Shown here piece by piece: positions 51,997 to 61,300 of a DNA stretch of 64,000 nucleotides. Position 1 is the stretch's first letter, and every line of letters begins with the position of its first letter. The notes under the pieces are model-generated. The model was given only the letters and a program-made list of their open reading frames with translations. It had not been told where the DNA came from and ran no database searches. The DNA lies in the NCBI RefSeq assembly GCF_011365745.1, contig NZ_JAAOBY010000001.1, forward strand, positions 496,001 to 560,000. Reading direction: 5' to 3'. The position numbers and the translations under genes are program-made. The DNA is from Flavobacterium turcicum (GTDB lineage: Bacteria; Bacteroidota; Bacteroidia; Flavobacteriales; Flavobacteriaceae).

Positions 51997-54657
51997 ATGA
52001 AAAAATTTTTACTATTCGTTATTTTATCTTTTCCTTACTTTGCCTTTTGTCAGAGTAATAGTGAAATTATTAAGAATTACTTAAAAAGTCCATCTGCTAG
52101 GGCAATGGCCTCCAGTCAATCATTGCAAGATTGGGTAATTCAAAGTGAAGGAGGAACTACAACTTCTGGAATTGAAATTTGCTATGTAGTGCAGCGCTAT
52201 CAAGGTATTGAGATTTTTAGAGCAGTTTCGAATTTCTCAATAAAGAACAAACAAGTAATAGACGTTAAAAGCAGGATAGTTGCTAATGTGTCGAAAAGAG
52301 TCAATGCTACAACACCTAAGCTATTGGTTACCGATGCTATCGCGCAGGCTTATTTTCAATTGGGGATAACTGCCAAAGATAAATTCAGTGTTCTAGAAAC
52401 TTTAGGTTCGAATAAGTTCAAAATTAGCAACGGTATTGGAATAGAAGAACCGATTGTAGCAAATTTAGTGTATCATCAAGAAAATAACGGTGATTTAAGA
52501 TTAGCCTGGGATTTCAATATTCACACCAATAAGCACGATCATTTATGGAGTGTAAGAATAGACGCCACTACTGGTCTATTATTAGAAAAAAATGATCTTG
52601 TAATTTCTTGTAATTTTCACAAAGATAACGTGTTTGTTACTGAAAGTAATTTTGTCTTAAATACTACAGAGGATTTACCAAAACAACTCTATTCTGCCCC
52701 AATTTCTGAAGTTTCAGGGGGAACATACCGTGTAATACCTTTTAACATTACTAGTCCTAATCATGGAGCTTTTCAGCTAATATCAAATCCTTCAAATAGT
52801 AAAGCTTCTCCATTTGGATGGCATGATATTGATGGAGTTGCTGGTCCTGATTACACCATAACAAGGGGTAATAATGTTTGGGCTAAAGATGATTTTTTTG
52901 CAACCAATCAAGATTCTGGTGCAAGTCCTGAAGGAGGATTATCCCTTTCATTTGATTTTCCTTATGGAGGAACAAATGTGAATGCATCTACATATATTGA
53001 TGCAGCTAATACCAACTTGTTTTACATGAATAATGTTATGCATGATGTATGGTATCAATATGGATTTGATGAGTTAAGTGGCAACTTTCAAGAAAATAAT
53101 TATAACCGCGGTGGTGCAGGAAGCGACTACGTTAATGCGGAAGCACAAGATGGTTCTTTGGCTACTCCGATGAGTCTAAATAATGCAAATTTTTCTACTC
53201 CAATAGATGGGAACAGAGGTAGAATGCAAATGTTTTTGTGGAGCAGAGGTCCAGCAGTTAAACCATTGATTGTTAATTCTCCTGAGAGTTTAAAAGGAAG
53301 TTACCAAGCCACTCAAAATTCATTTAGTCCGGGAAGGATTGATTTACCCGTAGCGCCTTCATTTTTGCAGTCTGATTTGGTATTGTATTTAGATAGTGTT
53401 GGAAATAATTCACAAGCATGTTCAGCACCGACTAATTCCGAGGCAATGAATGGTAAAATTGTTATTCTTAGAAGAGGGAATTGTAATTTTACATTAAAAG
53501 TAAAAGCAGCACAAAACGCAGGTGCAATTGCTGTAATTGTAGTAAATACCGATGAAGCAAATATTTCAATGTCAGGATCAGATGCAACTATTACCATTCC
53601 GGCAATATGTATTCCGAGCTCTTTAGGTGAGAATTTAATTGTAAAAATGGCAAATGGTCCAGTAAATGTCAAGATACAAACAGAGTCACAGCCTTTTGTG
53701 AATGCAGATGGTGATTTTGACAATGGTATAATTGCACATGAATATGGACATGGTATTTCAACAAGATTGGCTGGAGGTAGAAATAATTCAAGCTGTTTGA
53801 ATAACAAAGATCAAATGGGCGAGGGTTGGTCTGATTGGTTTGCATTAATGATGCAATTAAAACCAGGAGATGTTGGTTCTTCGAAAAGAGGAATTGGAAC
53901 TTTCGTTTCCTCTCAAGCAAATGATGGTTTAGGTATTAGAAGTTTTCAGTATTCAACAGATAGGGAAGTAAATCCAATGACATATGGTTTTACTAATAAT
54001 TTTAGTTCGATAGATGCCAATGGTGTTGAGCAAACTTCTGTTCATGGAGTAGGTTCAGTGTGGGCGACTATGCTATGGGATCTCACATGGGCGTACATAA
54101 GTAAATATGGATATGATGATAATAAGTATACTGGTAACGGAGGAAATAATAAGGTCATGCGCTTAGTCTTAGACGGATTGAAGTTACAGCCTTGTAGCCC
54201 TACTTTTGTAGATGGAAGAGATGCTCTTATTGCTGCTGACCAAGCTACAACAGGTGGTAAAGATTTTTGTTTGATTTGGGAAGTTTTTGCAGCGAGAGGA
54301 TTAGGGGTGAACGCTTCTGCAGGCTCTAACAATGTAGGAAACGATCAAGTCGAAGATTTTACAAGACCAGCAGCTAACGCAAATTGTACGCTAGGGACAG
54401 CAAGCATCGATGAAGAAAATGTAATGCGCGTATATCCAAACCCATCTCAAGGTAATATTACTGTTCGCATCAATAACTATGATGGTTTAGTAAATATTAA
54501 AATCAGTGATATAACAGGACGCGTTGTTTTTCAAAAAGACAAAGAATCGTTCAATGGCGAAAAATCATTTAACGTTAAGCCTATTTCTGCTGGAGTTTAT
54601 ATCTTAGCTATTGAAGGTGAAGGTTTGCGTTATGTAGATAAATTAATTATCAAATAA
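51997..54657 (+). CDS. Secreted M36 (fungalysin-like) metallopeptidase with PA domain and T9SS tail
   Basis: The 886-residue protein has a signal peptide (1-18, ending FAFCQ), an FTP-like prodomain (about 25-200), and a catalytic domain with HEYGH at 581-585 and downstream EGWSDWFAL (third zinc ligand Glu). A PA domain (about 465-560, RGNCNFTLKVKAAQNAGA) precedes the zinc site, inserted as in bacterial M36 enzymes. The last roughly 75 residues are a T9SS type A CTD (VYPNPSQGNITVRI, ISAGVYILAI, DKLIIK). It should be exported by the Por system and cleave extracellular protein. Confidence 0.95.
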   Translation: MKKFLLFVILSFPYFAFCQSNSEIIKNYLKSPSARAMASSQSLQDWVIQSEGGTTTSGIEICYVVQRYQGIEIFRAVSNFSIKNKQVIDVKSRIVANVSKRVNATTPKLLVTDAIAQAYFQLGITAKDKFSVLETLGSNKFKISNGIGIEEPIVANLVYHQENNGDLRLAWDFNIHTNKHDHLWSVRIDATTGLLLEKNDLVISCNFHKDNVFVTESNFVLNTTEDLPKQLYSAPISEVSGGTYRVIPFNITSPNHGAFQLISNPSNSKASPFGWHDIDGVAGPDYTITRGNNVWAKDDFFATNQDSGASPEGGLSLSFDFPYGGTNVNASTYIDAANTNLFYMNNVMHDVWYQYGFDELSGNFQENNYNRGGAGSDYVNAEAQDGSLATPMSLNNANFSTPIDGNRGRMQMFLWSRGPAVKPLIVNSPESLKGSYQATQNSFSPGRIDLPVAPSFLQSDLVLYLDSVGNNSQACSAPTNSEAMNGKIVILRRGNCNFTLKVKAAQNAGAIAVIVVNTDEANISMSGSDATITIPAICIPSSLGENLIVKMANGPVNVKIQTESQPFVNADGDFDNGIIAHEYGHGISTRLAGGRNNSSCLNNKDQMGEGWSDWFALMMQLKPGDVGSSKRGIGTFVSSQANDGLGIRSFQYSTDREVNPMTYGFTNNFSSIDANGVEQTSVHGVGSVWATMLWDLTWAYISKYGYDDNKYTGNGGNNKVMRLVLDGLKLQPCSPTFVDGRDALIAADQATTGGKDFCLIWEVFAARGLGVNASAGSNNVGNDQVEDFTRPAANANCTLGTASIDEENVMRVYPNPSQGNITVRINNYDGLVNIKISDITGRVVFQKDKESFNGEKSFNVKPISAGVYILAIEGEGLRYVDKLIIK

Positions 54658-54673
54658 ATACATCACCACATCA

Positions 54674-54715
54674 TAAAAAAAGCCCCAACAGTATTGCTGT
54701 TGGGGCTTTTTTTTT
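54674..54715. terminator. Bidirectional terminator between M36 and DUF3078 genes
   Basis: AAAAAAAGCCCCAACAG pairs perfectly with CTGTTGGGGCTTTTTTT around TATTG. Confidence 0.95.
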
Positions 54716-54728
54716 GGAGTAATAAATT

Positions 54729-55763
54729 TTAAAAGATGTATTCAATTCCAACACCTATCGCTTGGCGTAATTGAGTTTTAGGTCCTTCGGTTACTTGTAC
54801 ACCTTCAATTTCTCGTTTTGATTTAATATCGTCATCATATATTACATGCGCACCAATGTTGGCTTTTACATATTGGTTAACCACGAGCTCAACTTGTAAG
54901 TCGCAATCAACATCGACATTACCAAAACGGTTGATGTAATCAGAATATAAAGTCAATCGATTTTCAAGCGTTATATTTTTTGCAAGCTCTTTTCTGTATT
55001 TACTAGTAGCTAAAAATCCAAGTTCAACTTTTGCCATTTCACCCGGAGTTATAATGTTTCCGTCGGCATCAACTGTAGCTTTTACTACCCCAAAAGCACC
55101 TTGGTTTGCTAATCTTTGATCCAAAACTAAAGTAGTTTTAAATGTAAAAGGTGAAATATAAAAGGTTCTTTTTTTATCCTTATTTATGTTTTCGGCTCCA
55201 ACACCCATAAAAATATAAGCCGGTGCAAATGGTTTAGAAATAGCCTGATCGGTGTTTGGGTAAGCGTATCCGTTGGTAAATTGGGTGTTGAAATTAAACT
55301 TAGCTGAATGAAACCAGTTAGAAAGTGTATCTCTGCGGTAGCCAAAGGTAGAGTTAAATTGCAAGGCATCCTCCGTTTTCCTGACTTCAATTCCATCTTG
55401 TTTGTTTAAACCATAACGCACTAGCAATTCATTACTCCAATTAAAGTTTTTTCGATTATAATTTCTATGAAATTTACCTTTTAACAATCCTGAAATAGAG
55501 CTCGTTCCACCGGCAGACCAATTGACAAAAGCTACTTCAGAAATATCAAAACCAATGCTGTTTTTTTTGGTCCAATGAGATAGTGGTAAATAGTGTGTTT
55601 TAGTCTGGATTTTTAATGGAATTCGCAATGAGTTGATATTGTTCATTGGTACTGAAACCATTTTTATTTGACTCGGACTAAAGACAGAGTCTCTTTTTTG
55701 AGCAAAAATTTGAAGAGGTAAGGTTAAAATGAGAGCAAAAAATATACTTTTTAAATAGTTCAT
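54729..55763 (-). CDS. DUF3078 secreted/outer-membrane protein
   Basis: The 344-residue protein has a signal peptide ending FAQK (residues about 1-21) and a beta-strand-rich body ending in F (GIGVEYIF), as in outer-membrane barrels. FVNWSAGGTSSISGLLKGKF is the DUF3078 signature. Function unknown. It lies 40 bases downstream of dxs on the same strand. Confidence 0.88.
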   Translation of the reverse strand: MNYLKSIFFALILTLPLQIFAQKRDSVFSPSQIKMVSVPMNNINSLRIPLKIQTKTHYLPLSHWTKKNSIGFDISEVAFVNWSAGGTSSISGLLKGKFHRNYNRKNFNWSNELLVRYGLNKQDGIEVRKTEDALQFNSTFGYRRDTLSNWFHSAKFNFNTQFTNGYAYPNTDQAISKPFAPAYIFMGVGAENINKDKKRTFYISPFTFKTTLVLDQRLANQGAFGVVKATVDADGNIITPGEMAKVELGFLATSKYRKELAKNITLENRLTLYSDYINRFGNVDVDCDLQVELVVNQYVKANIGAHVIYDDDIKSKREIEGVQVTEGPKTQLRQAIGVGIEYIF

Positions 55764-55803
55764 GTTGTAGAGTAGTAGTTTTAGTTGTGCAAATTAAACA
55801 TTT

Positions 55804-57585
55804 TTACAAACCCGAAAAGAGCTCTTTTAGGCTTTTAACGTCAATTTTGCAATTTTGTTGTAACTCGTTTACAGTTCCATGTTCGATAAATTCATCAGGA
55901 ATTCCCAAAATTGTTATGTTTGATGAGTAATGATGTGATGCAGCAAATTCGGTTATTACACTTCCAAAGCCACCAATAACAGTTCCATCTTCAATGGTAA
56001 TGATAGTTGAAAACGTTTTGAAAATAGTATGTAAGGCATTTTCGTCTAATGGTTTTACAAATGGAAAATCGTAGTGTGCAATCTTGTTTTCATTTGTAAT
56101 TTGTTCAAGTGCCAAGGATACGTTTTGAGCAATTGTTCCTGTTGATAACACAGCCACTTTATCACCAGCTACCAAGCACGAGCTAGCGCCGATTGAAATT
56201 TTTTGGTATTTCTCTCTATAGTTTTCTTGCCAGTCGTTGATGACGCCGCGACCTCTAGGATACCGAATAGCAATCGGGTTTTCAAGTCCTAATTGTGCGG
56301 TGTATAAAATATTTTGAAGTTCAATTTCGTTCCTTGGAGCATAAACAATCAGGTTAGGAATACAACGCAGGTACGCTAAATCAAAAACACCGTGATGTGT
56401 GGCTCCATCTTCGCCAACCAATCCAGCTCTATCCAGGCAAAAAATTACTGGAAGATTTTGCAAAGCGACATCATGAATGATTTGGTCATATGCTCTTTGT
56501 AAAAATGTAGAGTAAATGTTGCAATAAACAATCATGCCTTGTGTTGCCATTCCGGCGGCTAAAGTCACAGCGTGTTGCTCTGCAATACCTACATCAAAAG
56601 CACGTTCTGGAAATGCATCCATCATGAATTTTAAGGAACTTCCAGAGGGCATTGCAGGGGTGATTCCTATTATCTTGTCGTTTTTTCGAGCCAAGTCTAA
56701 AACGGTCAAACCAAAAACATCTTGGTATTTTGGAGGTAAATTTTGTTCTTGTTTTGAAATGATTTCTCCAGTTGCTGCATCAAATTTTCCAGGAGCGTGG
56801 TATTTTACTTGATCCTCTTCGGCTTGTTGTAGGCCTTTTCCTTTGGTGGTAATTAAATGTAAAAATTTAGGACCTCTGATCTTTTGTAAACGCTTCAATT
56901 CTTTGATCACAGCAAAAATATCATGACCATCAATTGGTCCCGAATAATCAAAGTTCAAGGACTTGATCATGTTGTTTTGCCTTGGGTTTTTCCCCTCTTT
57001 CACAGCAGTGAGGTATTGTTTCAAGGCGCCCACGCTAGGATCAATCCCAATAGCGTTATCATTAAGAATTACGAGTAAATTGGCAGCAGTAACTCCCGCG
57101 TGATTCAACCCTTCAAAAGCCATTCCTGAAGCGATAGATGCGTCACCAATAATGGCAATGTGTTGTTTGGTGAAATCTCCTTTCAAATTTGAAGCAATTG
57201 CCATTCCGAGTGCTGCCGAAATAGATGTAGAAGAATGGCCTACGCCAAAGGTGTCATAGTTGCTTTCACTTCTTTTTGGGAAACCAGAGATACCGCCGAG
57301 TTGACGATTGGTATGAAAATTTTCTCTTCGGCCGGTCAATATTTTATGTCCATAGGCTTGATGGCCCACATCCCAAATCAATAAATCATTTGGGGTGTCA
57401 AAAACATAATGCAAGGCAATTGTCAATTCAATAACACCAAGGCTTGCGCCAAGATGACCTTCTTTTACGGCCACAATATCGATAATAAAATCGCGTAATT
57501 CTTGGGCAACTTGAGGAAGTTGCGCTTCGTCAAGCAAGCGTAAATCGGTTGGGTTATTGATGTTTGAAAGTAAATTATCTGACAT
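55804..57585 (-). CDS. dxs: 1-Deoxy-D-xylulose-5-phosphate synthase
   Basis: The 593-residue TPP enzyme has GHLGASLGVIELTIALHYVF, WDVGHQAYGHKILTGR, the TPP motif GDASIASGMAFEGLNHAG...NDN (Asp/Asn for Mg), and DRAGLVGEDGATHHGVFD in the transketolase-like domain. It makes DXP from pyruvate and glyceraldehyde-3-phosphate, first step of the MEP isoprenoid pathway. Its -7 box ends 4 bases before the ATG, so the mRNA is probably leaderless. Confidence 0.97.
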   Translation of the reverse strand: MSDNLLSNINNPTDLRLLDEAQLPQVAQELRDFIIDIVAVKEGHLGASLGVIELTIALHYVFDTPNDLLIWDVGHQAYGHKILTGRRENFHTNRQLGGISGFPKRSESNYDTFGVGHSSTSISAALGMAIASNLKGDFTKQHIAIIGDASIASGMAFEGLNHAGVTAANLLVILNDNAIGIDPSVGALKQYLTAVKEGKNPRQNNMIKSLNFDYSGPIDGHDIFAVIKELKRLQKIRGPKFLHLITTKGKGLQQAEEDQVKYHAPGKFDAATGEIISKQEQNLPPKYQDVFGLTVLDLARKNDKIIGITPAMPSGSSLKFMMDAFPERAFDVGIAEQHAVTLAAGMATQGMIVYCNIYSTFLQRAYDQIIHDVALQNLPVIFCLDRAGLVGEDGATHHGVFDLAYLRCIPNLIVYAPRNEIELQNILYTAQLGLENPIAIRYPRGRGVINDWQENYREKYQKISIGASSCLVAGDKVAVLSTGTIAQNVSLALEQITNENKIAHYDFPFVKPLDENALHTIFKTFSTIITIEDGTVIGGFGSVITEFAASHHYSSNITILGIPDEFIEHGTVNELQQNCKIDVKSLKELFSGL

Positions 57586-57589
57586 GAAG

Positions 57590-57597
57590 CAAAGGTA
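57590..57597 (-). promoter_or_regulatory. -7 promoter box (TACCTTTG) for dxs, implying a leaderless start
   Basis: Minus-strand TACCTTTG then CTTC then ATG: same spacing as for DUF3109. Confidence 0.6.
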
Positions 57598-57651
57598 CGA
57601 TTTGAAATTGTATTTTTACAGTCGATAAAAAAAGTTGTCTCACAAAGAATT

Positions 57652-57659
57652 TAAATTTG
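57652..57659 (+). promoter_or_regulatory. -7 promoter box (TAAATTTG) for tadA
   Basis: Exact TAnnTTTG ending 19 bases before ATG 57679; a TTG at 57635-57637 is a possible but short-spaced -33 element. Confidence 0.5.
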
Positions 57660-57678
57660 CGAATTTGCGGTCTGTATT

Positions 57679-58122
57679 ATGATAAACCCATTCACCGACG
57701 AATATTTCATGAAAAAAGCTTTGCATGAAGCTGAAATGGCTTTTGATAAAGGCGAAATTCCTGTTGGTGCGCTAATTGTCATTGATAATAAAGTCATTGC
57801 TCGAAGTCATAATTTGACCGAATTACTTCATGATGTCACTGCACATGCCGAAATGCAATCCATCACTGCTGCTGCAAATTATCTAGGTGGAAAATATTTA
57901 ACAGGTTGTACACTTTATGTAACACTGGAGCCTTGCCAGATGTGTGCTGGCGCTTTGTATTGGAGCCAAATTTCTAAAATTGTTTTTGGCGCTCGTGATG
58001 AACAGCGCGGTTTTATCACTCTTGGAACAAAATTGCATCCTAAAACTACCGTTGCTTCTGGAATTATGGCCAATGAAGCCGCTGATTTGATGAAACGGTT
58101 TTTTGCTGAGAGAAGGAAGTAA
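57679..58122 (+). CDS. tadA: tRNA adenosine(34) deaminase-like nucleoside deaminase
   Basis: The 147-residue CDA-fold protein has HAEMQSI (His56, catalytic Glu58) and LEPCQMCAGAL (Cys86, Cys89) binding zinc, with GEIPVGALIV upstream. The layout is that of TadA, which converts A34 to inosine in tRNAArg. Guanine deaminase-like enzymes share the motif, so substrate is likely but not certain. Confidence 0.88.
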   Translation: MINPFTDEYFMKKALHEAEMAFDKGEIPVGALIVIDNKVIARSHNLTELLHDVTAHAEMQSITAAANYLGGKYLTGCTLYVTLEPCQMCAGALYWSQISKIVFGARDEQRGFITLGTKLHPKTTVASGIMANEAADLMKRFFAERRK

Positions 58123-58140
58123 ACTATTCAGGATGTTCTT

Positions 58141-58218
58141 TAGCCCAGATAGCAGTGGAAATCCTTATGTGCCGGTGTTCGGCATATAAGATTGTAACGA
58201 ATAGCTGGAATAGCTTCT
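58141..58218 (+). repeat. Structured extragenic repeat, copy C (candidate ncRNA element)
   Basis: Starts TAGCCCAGATAGCAGTGG and ends GAATAGCTGGAATAGCTTC. The hairpin CTTATGTGCCG / CGGCATATAAG (one G-U) replaces the unrelated arms of copies A and B. It is 18 bases after the tadA stop. Confidence 0.72.
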
Positions 58219-58382
58219 AAAAAATACCTTTAAAAAATAATTTCCTATCAAAGAATTTTCTTCTTAAAACAATAAATTAATTATTCTACATTTACTACAA
58301 TATTACGGTAACTATCTAGTTATTGTGTTACTTGTGAGATGTTGCAATAATTTAATTTATAACCCATTAACTCTAGCTAAAA

Positions 58383-61300
58383 GTGAAAACAAAAGGATTA
58401 ATTTACGTGTTTTGTGTGTTTTTTTTGTTTCAAGCGTGTGGTAGAAAATCTGCCGCCGATTTTAATTCAGATTTCTCGCTATTCAAAGAGTTTATCGTCA
58501 GTTTTACGGGAGGGATTGTCTCTTCAGAATCGGATATTAGGGTAGTTTTGGCTTTTGATAAAAAAGAATGGAAAGTCAATGAGGTTTTAGATAACGATTT
58601 GTTTACTATTTCTCCGAGTGTTGACGGAAAAGTAATTGCGCTTTCAACCAATACGATTGCTTTTATTCCCGAAAAAAAGTTAGAATCAGGTACGGAATAT
58701 CAGGTGACTTTACATTTGGATCAACTGAATCCAAAGGTTGCTGAAAAAGATAAAGCACTATCCAATTTCAATTTTACGGTAAAAACGATTAAGCAAGATT
58801 TTGTGGTCAACACGCTCGATGTGCAATCCTACAGCCCAGAATACCAATATTTAAATGCAGTGCTTAAAACCGCTGACAATATTGATTTGGAAACCGCTAA
58901 AAAATTGATTGAAGCGGAGCATAACGGAAGCGATTTGAAAATTGTTTTCGAAAAATCGAATGCAGTTGGAAAAGAATTCAAGTTCAGAATTGACAGCATT
59001 CAACGTTTGGAATCTAAAAGCAATTTGGAGATAAAATACGACGGAAATGATTTTGATATCGATCAAAAAGGGACTATCGATTTCCCGATCACGGCATTGA
59101 AAGAGTTTAAAGTGGTTAAGACCGAAATTCAAGAAGGAGATAATCAAACTTTGTCTATTAATTTTTCGGAACCCTTAGAAAAAGGACAAGATTTTAAAGG
59201 ATTAGTCGCCATTCAGAACACCAATAATTTAAAGTTTTCTGCACAGGGAAATGTGTTGAAAGTTTATTTTACTAATGAAGTACCCGTTCAACAACCAGTT
59301 GAAGTGACTCCAGAGCCAGTGGAAGCATTTGTAACTGTTGATACGTCGGCTGTGGCTGTTGATACGTCGGCTGTGGCTGTTGATAGTGCTGTGGTTGAAG
59401 AACCTGCAGAAGTTGCTATTGTTGAGCCTGAGCCAGTTGTGGATTTCCAAAAACTTACCGGAGAACTCTTGTTAGAAGTTTTTCAAGGAATTGAAAGTGA
59501 ATACGGTAGAAAATTAAATGAGAATTACACCGAGAAATTATCCTTTGATGAAATAAAGCCAAGTGTTCGGTTTATCAAAAACGGAACAATTCTGCCAAGT
59601 TCTAATAACTTAAAACTCAATTTTGAAGCGGTAAACCTAAGTGCTGTTGATGTAAAAGTGTATAAGATTTACAAAAACAACATCATGCAATTTTTGCAAT
59701 ACAACGAGCTCAATGGGAGCCAAAACCTGAAAAGAGTGGCGCAACCTATTGCCAAATCAACTCTGAATTTAAAAGAAAATACATTACTAAATCTAAGTAA
59801 GTGGAACACTTTTGCTCTCGATTTATCTAAAATTATTACTCCTGAACCAGGCGCGATTTATCGAGTAGAGTTTGTTTACAAGAAAAAATATTCTTTGTAC
59901 AAATGCGAAACCGCTGATGAGGATACAACCGAAGAGGAAGAAGAGGTTGATGAGAATGATGTTAATTACAGCGGAAACTCTTACGATGATTATTACTACG
60001 ATGATTACGAATGGAGAGAAAGTCAGGATCCTTGCTCGAGTTCTTATTTTTATAATGCCAAAATAGCAACTAATATTCTGGCTACTGATTTGGGCGTAAT
60101 TGCCAAAAGAGGCGAAAACAAATCGTATTTGTTTGCCGTAAATAATATTGTCACCACAGAGCCAGTTACAAATGCAAGAGTAGATTTGTATACTTTTCAG
60201 CAGCAAAAAATAACTACAGGAACTACCAATAGCGATGGGATTGCGACTTTTCAGTTGGATAAATTTGCCTATTTTGCTATTGTAACGCAAGGCACGGAGT
60301 CTACTTATGTTAAATTAGACGACGGGAATTCACTGTCAGTGAGTAATTTTAATGTGTCTGGCGAGACTTTGCAAAAAGGACTTAAAGGGTTCATTTATGG
60401 AGAACGAGGCGTTTGGCGTCCTGGAGATAATTTGTATTTGTCTTTTATTTTGAATGATGCTTCGAATAAAATTCCACTTGGACACCCCATAAAATTTAGA
60501 CTATCTGATCCAAATGGAAAAGTAACGTATCAAACGGTTCAAAAATTGAATGAATGGAATCATTATGCGTTTACAGTTCCAACAGCAAATGACGCGCCTA
60601 CTGGAAATTGGGAAGCAATGGTTAGCGTGGGTGGTGCGAAGTTTTACAAAAGCATCAAGATTGAAACTATCAAACCCAATCGTTTGAAAATCAAAAATAC
60701 TTTCAAACGAGCTATACTTTCTTCGGCTTATCCAAACACTAGCAACCTTGAAGTGGCTTGGCTTCATGGCGCTGTTGCCAAAAATTTGAATGTGGAAATG
60801 CAAGCTAAATTTTCGCAACAAATAACGACTTTCAAAAATTATGACAAGTATATTTTTGATGATTTGGTTCGAAAATTCAGCACCGAAGAAGTTACCGTTT
60901 TCTCAGGTAAATTAGATGCCACTGGAAAAGCGAATGCTACGATAGACCCGAAAATACAAGGAGAAGCACCTGGAATGTTGAAAGCGTCGTTTATTACCAA
61001 AGTGTATGAAGAAGGTGGTGATTTTAGTACTGATGTCATTGCGACGACCTACTCGCCGTACCCTACTTATGTGGGGATTAAGTCACCTGAGCCGAATAAA
61101 TACGGCATGCTAGAAACCCGTACCATGAACCAATTTGATGTGGTTACGGTTGATGAAAATGGACGACCAAAGTCGGTTAAAAACCTGGAAGTTAAAGTCT
61201 ACAAGGTAGAATGGCGCTGGTGGTGGGATGCATCCAGCGATAATTTATCGAATTACAACGCTGATAATGCTACTACTTCATATAAAACTTTTATAATTAA

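Noticed and set aside
53313..53807. Minus-strand 164-codon ORF in the M36 gene
   Set aside because: Shadow of a clear protease frame with PA domain and HEYGH.
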